DNA of 64,000 nucleotides, taken from contig NC_066269.1 in NCBI RefSeq assembly GCF_905404315.1, positions 3,596,001 through 3,660,000 on the forward strand, read 5' to 3'. The DNA is from Leptidea sinapis. Taxonomy: Eukaryota; Arthropoda; Insecta; Lepidoptera; Pieridae. Both the position numbers and the translations under genes were made by a program. A model generated the notes under the pieces. It saw only the letters and a list, made by a program, of their open reading frames with translations, did no database searches and had not been told where the DNA came from. Shown piece after piece: positions 38,801 through 50,800 of this stretch (positions are counted from its first letter, which is position 1; each line of letters starts with the position of its first letter).

Positions 38801-41800
38801 TTAGTGATACCACATATTGGAAATGGAGCAACCGACGTCAGGCTATATAATGATATTTTATTGTACGATATTATATTGCAACGTATCAGTAATTTAAAAC
38901 AAATATTTGTAGTGACCATTCAAAAGCGCTCAGTTTAAGCCTAATTGAATAAAGTTTTGACTTTGACAAAAAAAATTCAAAAAAAAATAAATCAATTTTT
39001 AGTATGTTATTATTGTTAGTAGATTTCTTTCCCTTAGTTAATTAACTTGTTTATTATTACAACTTATTATTATGTATTTAATATGAAAGAGCGGGGCCTT
39101 CTACTACAGGCAATTCTTTGCTTAAAAGAAAACCCCAACACTGATTTCATTTTGTTGTAATAAAATAAATATTCGTATTTGTATTTATTTGTGACTAGCT
39201 GACCCGACAGACGTTGTTCTGTATATAATAAATAAAATAATGTTTTTATATGAATTTGTCAATAATATATCATAACATCAAAAATTACTTCGTAAAATAT
39301 GCACCCTGCTGTCGTAATGAAATTGTTTCACAGCAGAACTGTCAAACCGCGCGTCAGTAAATTATCTCATAGAAATTATGTATGGACACATCAAAGGAAA
39401 AACAAATTTGTTGTTTTTATTTAATTTAGCAGCATTTTCCTATTTATTCACCTTTTAAACCTTCTCTGGACTTCCACAAATAATTCAAGACCTAAATTTG
39501 CCAAATCGGTCCAGACGTTCTCGAGTTTTAGCGAGACTAACGAACAGCAATTCATTTTTATATATATAGATTGGTTTGCGTCTCACCTGCACTTTAGCTA
39601 ACAATGCCAGCACCTCGCTGTCTCGCTTCACCTCGTTGATGTATTGCGCGACGTCCACCATCGCCTCCTTGGCGCGCTCCAGCCCGCGGAACTCTTCGTG
39701 GTTCTGTTGAATTATTACAACCTTTGTTACAACCGTTCGAAGATGCGTCGACGGTTCACGTATTTTTTTTATGACAGTAAGGGGCAAGACGTGCAGGACG
39801 TTCAGCTGATGGTAATACGGTAAACGCTCAGGATTCTTGAAAAACCCAAAGGGTCTGAGCGGCACTACAATTATTACTCTCATTACCTTGAGACATACGA
39901 TGTTAAGTCTCATTTGCCCAGTCATATCACTAGCTACGGCAACTTTACACCTAAACATAGTAACGCTTATACATTACTGCTTTACGGTATCCGGCATCCT
40001 GTGCAAATGGAGAAGTTGAATTCATGCACTATGATAGACGTAAACAAGGAGTAGGTTTGTCAACCGTTTTTGTATTTTTTTTCGCGGAAGGATCAAATAC
40101 ATTTAAGCCATATATGACATCACAATTATTTGCTGCAATATTAATAGGTGTATCCTTGAAATAACCGCGTGATACTCACAGGCTGCGTCTCCTGCACAAG
40201 TTTGTCCAGCAGCAGGTGGTACTTGAGTATCCTTTGCATCGGAACAGACAGTATGTCTCGCAGCTGAATGCGACCATCACTGTGCTCCTTCTGGCATTTC
40301 TGTAACACCGATGTTTGTGTTAATTTAAGCGGGTAGGGAGAAAAAAAAATTATACGTTCCAGCTGTTCTTGTTGTTTACGCAACAACAAGCTTATAGAGG
40401 CGCGGGTTAGAGTCCCGCATCGTCCCTAAATTTTGGTTTAAATTAATTTCTACGGATAAAATGTCAGATATAATTTTCTTCGCCGCTGATATATCAATCA
40501 CTTATTAGTTATTATCACTTGTTTTTGATAACATTTTATGAGTATTTACAGATGCATTTATAAGTTTACATAAATTAGTCAAAATATCATTTTCAAACTG
40601 ATGTGATTTGTAAAGTATTAGTTATTAATGCAACTGTTGCGTAATAAGGGGTATTAAAACACGAATGTGGGTTTGTGATAATAGTATCACATGAGTGTTT
40701 TATTATTACTAATTATCAACAGTTGCATACAAGACTTTATCTACACCCAGAATATGAATCCTCTAAAAGATTCTGGAACAGTTAGCTTACTGCTAACATT
40801 AAAAGTTAAAACACCAGTCCTAGTATTAACCTAATATCATTCATTACTGATTATATACAAATAAACTAAGTATTAATGAAACAATTATTTATTTTAGTAG
40901 TTATTTACATTTTCACACAATAATTAAAATTCACTCGAATATAATGTTCTTTTGCAGCGTTTAAAATGAATCGCTCAAAAATATCGAAGAAAAATGGCGG
41001 GGATTCGAATAACCTACTTTTTTTTACGGCGCACGACGTTCTGGGATTGTGGAGCGCGCGTAAACGAAAATGTTCTTTTTTTGAAATTCATACAGATACC
41101 ACGCATCGAGCAATAAGAATGTGGCTGTATGTTGAAACTCTTTGCGCATGAAGGAATAAAAAAAAACATAGGAGTGTTGTTGTGAAATTCAGTACAACAT
41201 TACAACACTCTTTTGGGTGATGTAATGGTTATTAGAACATTGGGTGTTTTAATGTTGGCAATAAGCTAACTGTTTCAGAATCTTTAATAGAGGATTTAAA
41301 GCATGGGTGTAGATAAAGATTATAGACATACCATTAATTGTTTATTGAAGGTGCAGTCTCTGGCTTCGAGCGTCTTAAGCGTGTCCTGTGCCGTGGTGAG
41401 GTTGGAGCAATAGTCGCCATATAGCAGCAGCTTCTCCCTCCACGCGAGAAACACGTCGGCCAATCGCGGCGCTCCGCTGCCTGGCACGCACGTCTCTGTG
41501 GCCAATCGCAGCTGCCGTAGGAGACCCGTGTGTATTTCGTGCAGATTCTGCGACAAAGATATTTATAAGCGTACCAGCTACCTTATGTTTAGTTATCACA
41601 ACCAACACTCTCTTGCATCACCAAAGGAAACACATGTATATGTTACCGGCAATGTATGAAATATTATTCATTTTATTCGTTACATAGGCATTCTACACAA
41701 TAACTAATAAAAATTACGGAAAAAACATTCTTCGCATTTTATATCACATCTTCTTTCAATGTTTATTTACTTATAACTTCGCTCTATAATGCCCATTCGC

Positions 41801-44800
41801 CACCTAGGTTTTTCTTATGCCAAAGAATATGTACAGAAGTCTCACTCCGCAAAATCAATTAAAGAAATAGGGACTCTTGCGGTCATACAATAAAGTGTAA
41901 TTCAGATCGCACAGCGCTACTAACCTACATTTTTATTAACCTAGAAGTTGCCTCTCCTTCTATCGCATGTCACTTACATCTTCTGACGACATTAGGGCTG
42001 TCTTGTTTACCTAAAACGGTACCAATCAAATAAAAGGTCGTCTTACAGCTTTTCTATAATCTAAATAAAAAAAATCGTAATTGTAAAACAAAATTATTGC
42101 ATTATCAAAACTATATTAGCAGTAGATAGTAATGTATGCGTTGCAAGACCACGACATAGTCCAACCTTCTTAGTATAGGAAATAAATAGGTAGCTAACTA
42201 TAATGAAAGGTATTTACATAATCACTTTTACTTTAGATTGCTTCAGCCTCGTTAGGAAGCTTAAAAAGTTTTAGTTTGGATCGCAATGACTTTTAATATG
42301 CTTTGTTTTTGTACATTTCGATATTTTTCAAAGATCGGTCGGACGTAGGTGACAAAAAAAGCTGGCGCGTGCGTCTTAGCTCGTCCGCGAGTCTTTCTTG
42401 GATAGCCCCGTTGATGGGGCCGCAGCGCGTACCTACATGCGATTTCGATACCTACACGGGAGGACACCTCAATAATATCAACAGTTTACCGGTTACGCTT
42501 AAACCACTCTTGCACTCCAGTATTCCTAGTCAAACTGAGAATTAGAGAAAATGAGAACCATTCTCTATGTGACTGTGGACTTGATGAGGGAAATGTAGAC
42601 CATTTGTTCTTTAATTGCCCTTTAATAAAGTCTTCCTTGTACAATTTTATACCTCCTGAAATCCCCGGCCCCACCTCCATGAAATGCCTCCTCACTTTCT
42701 TTTTCACTCCTTTTGTAAATACTTTATGTAAATATATTAAACAAAATAATATTAAGGTATAACTAACACAATAAATGTTTTATATAAGTAATATTATCAG
42801 TGTTTGTCCATTATAATCTAACAGCATGTATATTTGTTTCAGGTATAATAAGAAAATAAATCTGTTTTGATTCTGGGCACCGGTCATTACTATAATCACT
42901 TGTAAATTCGTTTACACCGATCCAATGACACACTCTAAGCTTGTTGGTCTACTGAAACGTGGCATTGGCGAGTTGTGGTGCCCCTTCCACAGAAGCCACT
43001 AGAAAGAATAGAATAGAATTTGCTTATTTTTTTTTCAACATCAGAATCAATGTTTTGAACAGGGTTTTCAAATTAAAATAAAATAAAACATTATATAGAT
43101 ATGACATCTCTCCAACAATATTTATAGCAGTGTTACAATAAGTCATTGGAAAGTTAATCTGGAAAAAGGTTGGTTCAAAAATAAACAGTCACTATTTAAG
43201 CCACTTAAGATTCGCTGATGACATTAGTTTTGCTCTCTGAGAATACCACTGAAATAAATTGCAGTCAATGATAAATGACCTCCATGCGGCAAGTCAACAG
43301 GTAGGCTCAAGGCCTACCTGTTGACTAACCGCGATAAAACAAACATTATGACAAACACCAAAAAAATCCTATATACCTAAATGAAACGCTGGAGTATGTC
43401 GACGAATACATATATCTGGGTAAGCAAATATAGAAACGAACATGAAATAGAAAGGCGAATCTCAAATGCTTGGAAGAAGTTTTGGAGCTGAAAAGAAGTT
43501 ATGAAAAGTGACAAGTCGATTAAATTTAAACAAAAAGTTATGAATACCTGTATATTACCATCATTAACCTACGTAAGTCAAACTTGGAAGTTCACTAATA
43601 GGATTACCATATAAATTTTGTCCTTTTATGTCCACATAATTTGGAGTCGGCACCTCAATTTACATTTTGTATAGTCCGTGTAAACAAAACTTTGGAATAA
43701 GTATAACTATGTATTACAGAAACGATAAAAATAATAAACTGTTTGTTCGAAGTAAGTCCATCGAAAAGCATTATATTACAAATATTGCTTAGTAGATAAT
43801 ATTAATTACTTATAATCATGTGTTGCCTTTAGTAAGGCAGTACGCGTGTAACCATTGATCGGTCCGGTACTAGTTACCATTAACCATTTGTCTATAACCA
43901 TTACAGGACTGGTCCGAGTAACCATTTTAACCAATTAATAGTAGAGATCCGCGTACCCACAAGTAGAACCAATAATTATAGTTATTTAGCAAGTGTCATA
44001 GATTAATTTAGTATCTTAAGTAAATAAATACTTTTACCATAAAACCAATACATATATCTACCCCTAACTGCACCCCTTTTCATGGTCCTTCGAGCCCTTT
44101 TCATGGTGCATTTGCTTTTCATTGTATGCTCAATGTGAACGTTAATTTATCAAGAAAAATTTACTTGTAAGAATATTGTTTCGGGACTTCTAGTCGCCAT
44201 TTAAGCTTAGTATTGACTGTTTATCTCGCCAAGTAAGCGTTGGACCTTTCCGTTTCGAGAAACTGATCGCGCGCGGTATGCCTCATATCGGCGAGATTTT
44301 TCCGCACAGCGGTCTGTCAATGCGTATTATTTTATGTGTTTTAACAGATTGCTTATAATTAGGATGATTTGAGTGAATGTATCTGAAATAAACAAGCTAT
44401 AAGACCATATAGAATAATCCATAAATAAATTAAAATTTATTTAATTCTCGTTCATTGGTTGTGCTTCAGTAGACATGAGTTACAAGAGGCTTGGTAGCTG
44501 AACTATGATACAAATGTTCTAGTTGACCAGCTAACGTCTGGGTGTCGAATTAACATTTCCGTGTGCGTGAGCATCTGCAAAAATTCCCTCTCATATTCTT
44601 CCCTAATACGCCAAAAATGTGAAACAAACCTTTACACCGAAAAATATGACATCCAAGTCCTGCGGCTTCAGGTATGGGGTAAGCGGCCTGAGGAAGTGCT
44701 TTATGATCTTGCCGAGCACGTCCACGTAATTGCACTCCGTGTCCACCAACTCTCTGATCACGTAGTCCCTCTTCTCTAGGCTGTGCGAGGACGACGCTAG

Positions 44801-47800
44801 CTGCAACACGAATTCACATTTTCTATGTCGCAGTCAAACTAGGATATCTGACACTTCGTGAAACTCCCGGATTACCTCGATGAACACGTCGAATATGTCA
44901 AAATTCATTTACACACATTTCAATGCACTCAACTTCTAATATCATAACTATTTACTTCCACATCAAACTATAACTTTTCAGTACGAAACACAGATTAAGT
45001 CGAATTTCGCGTATTCGATTTATCCGAAGGTGTTTCACGAAATTTCTGATAGTCCCACATGTACAAGCGGCAAATGTAAGGCAGGTTAAAGCAATGCAGT
45101 GCGACCAGCGACAAAAGCGAACCGATGACGGCGGAAGTAATGACCGTGAAATAAATTCTGCACGCGCCGCATGAAGGAGTTTACATATTTTCTTTGAGGA
45201 ATTGATAATTTTCTGTGAAATTTAATGCGGTGAATGGACAATGTGATCGCTTTAATTGTAATTTGATGCAATATGAACTATATTAAACGGTGGGAATATA
45301 ACAATTCTGTTTCCTGATTTTATATTTATTAGTTGAAATTGATATTGAAAAAAATAGTAACTGGTTATGAAATCTTTAATATACATTTGGTAAATTAACT
45401 CTTTGTATTTCTAAACAAGCGCGGGAATTGCCAGCAAAAAAGCAAAAGTGATAGTGAAAAACTTTTACTAATAAACACGTGAATAAGGCTTTTAAAAAAA
45501 ATGGCAATAAAGGCTCAACAATGTTTTAGATATCAAATTAATGGTGTATTTTGTATTGTAATACAAATTACATTACAAATGTAATCTGTATAATTCATTC
45601 AAGAGGTTTATCACTTTAAAATAACAAATTGTTTACATTTTTGTTTAGTTATTTAGTAGTTACCTAGTAAAATTATTGTAGTTTGAATAGTAATGAGAAT
45701 TGAAAAATCACCATTTCATGATAACTAATAACGCGTTAATCGCTTTAAATTGTCCTATTCCACCAGTTACTTTTGTGTTACAGTGAAAAAAAAATAAAAA
45801 TTTCACTCTTATCATTTTTATGATACGCTTTATATTAGCTTCACCTGTATGTTTGTATGTTTGTAACTGACTTCTTTGGGCGCGATTTTGACCCACTTTA
45901 AACGGCTAGATTTCGTTCAAACTTTGTAGATTTATCGAGGACCGATGACATTACACTAATTTGACTAAAAAATGGAAAATAAATAATAGTTAAAAAAAAC
46001 TAAAAGGCACGCTTTATATAAAATTAAACTAAAAACTAGAATATAAATTTAAATTGAAAATAGTGTAAAAAAAAATATTTTATTGTAAAAAAAGCTTGGG
46101 GTGCTTTTTAAGATATTATTAAAATAATAATACTTCTACACCCCACGCTTTTTTTTTTTACAATAAAATATATTTATTTGCAATATTTTCAATTTAAATT
46201 TATTTTCTATTTTTTAGTTGAATTTTATATAAAGCGTGCTTTTTAGTTTTTTTTTACTATTATTTATTTCATAACGCGCTTATAGAAGTATAACTCCAAA
46301 AATATAAACAGATTGTGCACTGCCATACTTCCGCCGTCCGCAACAAAAAAAAAGAAAATAAAAACAAAACGCAACGCACTGGTGTGAAAGCGACGGGATG
46401 TGGGGCGGGCAGGTCGCGTGCGCCGCCCTTCACGACGCAGAGGTCGTGGTAGATCTCCTCGTCGTGGATGCGCGCGCAGTAGCTGGCGTACTCACCCGCC
46501 TCGCGGCCGCGCACCAAGCCCACGCTACGCACGCACGCTCGTTACACACTACTCTCACCACACGACACACTCAACTCAACCACTGACCTCTACTATACAC
46601 CACTGGACTGGCGGCTGACAAAGTGCTTATGTGCCTGTTTGATATTCGCCATTTTGGCGCTGTTGGTAGCGAGAGTCTGCGGTACTACAACTAGTGATGA
46701 CAACCTCAGCAAACATCGATAGGTGGTGGGAAATTATTTACAAAAAAAAATGTGTACTTTATTACGTTGATTCTTGAAGTATAATTAATTCAATACAAAA
46801 AGATTTGCAGCCAAACATATGGAACAGCCTGTCCAGTGGATTACCACTGGACAGGCATTTATAATTATATAAAGGCCAGTGCTTTCAACTATCTCTCGCA
46901 CACATAGTAGTTATACAGCCCGGAGATACAATGGTGACATTAAATCATCACTTGTTTTAGTACCGCAGACTCTCGCTATATGGCCATCAGCGCCAAAATG
47001 GCGAATATCAAACAGGCACAAAAGCACTTTGACAGCCGCCAGTCCAGTGGTCAATAGTAGAGGACAGTGAAATAAACACACAGATAGAACTACATTTTCC
47101 ATAATAATATTTCGCAACAACCAGTAAGAAATCTAGTAGCCGTGCGCTAGCGTAGGCACTGGAGCCCTATTACCAAAATCGAAATACGAAGTTTCGCTTA
47201 ACGGAACGCACGTGTTCCTATTTCGAAAATGTTCCGAGATCTCGGTATTGCGGGATCCCGCGTCATTCTCCAATCCCGCGAGATGCGGGATTACGGGCAC
47301 GGGATCCGCGGGATTTGCGGGACTGAAAAAAAGGGTGCATGCGATGCTAAATAGGATATTCTGCATGAAATATTATGCTTAATAACTCAAGTTATTAACT
47401 GTTTCGTATTTTCGTGAAGTTTATTAATACAAACTTTTAATCTTTCATTCACGTACAAACTCTTAAAAGGAATACCGCCCACAAGTGTGGAATCAGAAAG
47501 GGCGTTTTCTGCTGCAGACTATATTGTGTCTAAGATACGCAGTAGTTTGGCAGACGACAGTTTGGACATGTTGTGTTTCCTTGGCAAACATTTTCAGTTA
47601 ATATTAAAAGCTGACAAACTTAATAATTAAGTAATAATTCATCAGATTAAAATGTGTTTTTTTGGTTGATTTTTTGATTGTGCTTTGTGTATTTTTTGAA
47701 AACGATTTGTTTTGTTTTGATTTGCTTTTTATTCAGAATTTGTTATTGTTTTTTTTGTGAAAGACTGTTTCTTTAATATATAATTTGATTGATTTCATTT

Positions 47801-50800
47801 TAATAGTAATATGTACGTAAATAAATGTGGAGTTGATAAATTTATTGTTTTAAAATGTGCATATTTTCAATATGCGGGATCCCGCAAATACCGAGATCCC
47901 GCGGGATTGAAAATTCGTAATCCCGCAAATGCCGAGATTGAATACAGGCCGCGGGATTGGAAGCCCTAATTCAAAGTACTTTGGTAATAGGATTTAATTC
48001 GAAGTTCGTTGTACTTTCGTTTCGGACCGAAACTTCGGCTTTCGATTTTGGTAATAGACCTCCTGACAGCTACTTCGTGCTATCTTATGCTACCACATAA
48101 CGGTATTAAAATTTTGTTTTCTAAATATATAATTTGTTTATTTAAATATTTCATTTATTTACTAAAAAATTTTAGGGTTTTTTTTTACGATTAAGGTTAG
48201 ATAGCTCTACCCGTGTCTACATTCAATGTTGCCAATAATGCGCCACGCTGTATAATATAGTACCCGCCATATAAAAACACTGGCTACGTAGCTGCGCGAT
48301 AGTGATTCGACCAACAAATTGACGGTAAAATAAGAGATGCGGAGGGGGTTGAGACGTGACGCAAGTCAACGGCATCGCGCTATTGGTCTAGATGTTTACG
48401 GTGCTTCACAAATACAGTCGCGTTCAAACGTTTTTGAATTTAATGAAAAGAAAAATAATGATGTTGACCTTAGATAATTTATACGTCTCTTGCTGTTAGA
48501 CAACCTATAAAAACAGGCCAGGAATATTAGATTAATGTGCGTGACAAGCTACGTCTTACACTCGCGATTTGTATGAAACTTAGTGTTAGAGTGCGTGAAT
48601 TGCTGAAAATAGAAGTTAGTTCTAAACTCAATTTTTTTCGACATTTTCACAGCTGTCATGGTCCTTCTAAACGTTTAAATTATCTTAGATGTTGACACAC
48701 CTTTTAACTATCGTGGGTGTTATTAGTGGATTTGTTTATTTTATGTTAAGCTGATGGTTATTGATACGCCCTGCTCATTACAATGTAGTGCCGTTCAGGA
48801 TTCTTGAAAAATCCAAAAATTCTGAGTGTCACTACAACTGCGCTCGTCACCTTGAGACATAAGATGTTAAATCTCATTTAATTAATTGCTCAGCAATTTC
48901 ACTAGCTACGGCGCCCTTCAGACCGAGACAGTAATGCTTAATGCTTACACATTACTGCTTCACGGCAGAAATAGGCACCGTTGTGGTACCTATAATCTAG
49001 CCGGCATACGGTGCAAAAGAGCCTCCCACTGGTAAAAAGATATAAGTACATAAATTCTAATAATTTATACTTTATAGATATAATATATTAGTTCATAATA
49101 ATGTCAAATTAAAATAGAATTATATTTGTGCGTGACTGTACACATCATGCGTAAACACACCCCCGCCGCTTTCCTTCAGTGTTGATTTTTACGTGGCGAA
49201 CTATTGTATAATACACTCATAAACAAGAATAGGCGTGACTTTTATAAGAGTTCCTTTGAACTTGGAATACTGTACAGATTATAAATACACATTGTTACTC
49301 CTGTGAAATTTGTTTATATATATTGTGTGATACGTTATTCATCATCGAAAACAGAGATAAGTTTCATCATTAACTTTGAATTAAATAATAATAAAAAGTA
49401 TATATTAGATACCATATTGTGTATTAGAAAGAACTAGGTATGGAGAAGCCACGCCAATTCTACAAGTTACTACGGACTGAAAACTATATTTTGAGGATTT
49501 GAATCAGAAATCATGAACGAAAGAAATCTAGGACAAAGTATTTCCTAATAAATTCTGCATATTAAGACTCGTTCTGAATTAAAAAAAAAAGCATCGAGTA
49601 TTACGTATTATACAAATAAAATTTGAAAAACAAAATTTTATGAACGATGTGGGATTCGAACCCACGACCTCCGGCGTTCCGTGCCGGTGCTCTAAACCAC
49701 TGAGCTAACCGTTCGATTACCGCCTCGTTATAAAATTCTGTTTTTCAAATTTTATTTGTGTATTAATCCTAGAAGTGAGGGTTATCACTTTAAAAACATA
49801 ACAAATTGATTACGTATTATGATAATGAGGTTACTTAGTTCTAATTATTGTTTTTAAGACTAATAACATTTTACTGTAGTTAAGATTAAGTTGGGACGTA
49901 TTATTGATTATTAATTCATTTACTGAATAAGATATAAAAGTATTAGTCCTTTTGTTAACGTTTGTCCAATATATGAGTAATGTCGTGAGAGTAGTGTCTG
50001 CAACTTAACTCATAATGTAATTACAGCTTTGGCAAAATCATGGTATAATAATATACTCCGCCTGGTATTCTCTTCCGCGACAGCTGGCTCACCTGATTGG
50101 CCTAAGACTACGTCATCAGTTGCGATGAGTGTTCTCAAACTATTTTCGAGTGAAGCAACGCTATAGACTTGCTATAGATGTGAGCGACACGACAATATCG
50201 ATGAAATGGCGAGCTCTCAGTATTTTTTTATGAAAATAAGGGACGAGACGAGCAGGACGTTCAGTTGATGGTAATTGATACGCCCTGCCCAATACAATGC
50301 AGTGCCGCTCTGGATTAATTGAAAAACCCAAAAATACTGAGCGGCACTACAATTGCGCTCGTCACCTTGAGACATAAGATGTTCAGTCTCATTTGCCCAG
50401 TAATTTCACTAGCTACGGCGCTCTTCAGACCGAAACACAGTAATGCTTACACTTTACTGCTTCACGGCAGAAATAGGCACCGTTGTGGTACCCATAATCT
50501 ACTAGCCGGCATCCTGTGCAAAGGAGCCTCCCACTGGAGCTCAAGAAAGTTAGCCCCCCAGATTTTTATTTTTTAATTTTTTTTTATTACATCGTTACTT
50601 CGCCATTTGTTCTTGATTGTTCTCCATAAACATTTATTTGTTCTCGATTTTTTTTTTTAAAATTGCAATTCATTAAAATTGGTTAGGTTAGGTTATCTTA
50701 GAACACTTAAAACAACGCCAGAACCAAATAGTAGGCGTTTCCCCCCATTTTTAATTAAATGTTTTTAAATAAACAACAAAAGAACAAACAATTATTTATA

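Larger units (their letters stand above)
46912..48253. mobile_element. MITE family N, copy 2, split by insertions
   Basis: Left ATACAGCCCGGAGATACAATGG..ATTAAAT; right ACATTCAATGTTGCCAATAATGCGCC..GCTGTAT; internal AATCTAGTAGCCGTGCGCTAG matches copy 1. Interrupted at about 47162 by TIR element P. Confidence 0.55.

Noticed and set aside
46398..46618. GC-rich + strand frames of 62 and 72 aa
   Set aside because: Antisense to Vav exon 5 and its flank; low-complexity Arg/His/Thr composition.
49642..49714. Functional nuclear tRNA-Ser(GGA)
   Set aside because: Ser tRNAs have a long variable arm and U33; this has neither and sits in a SINE.
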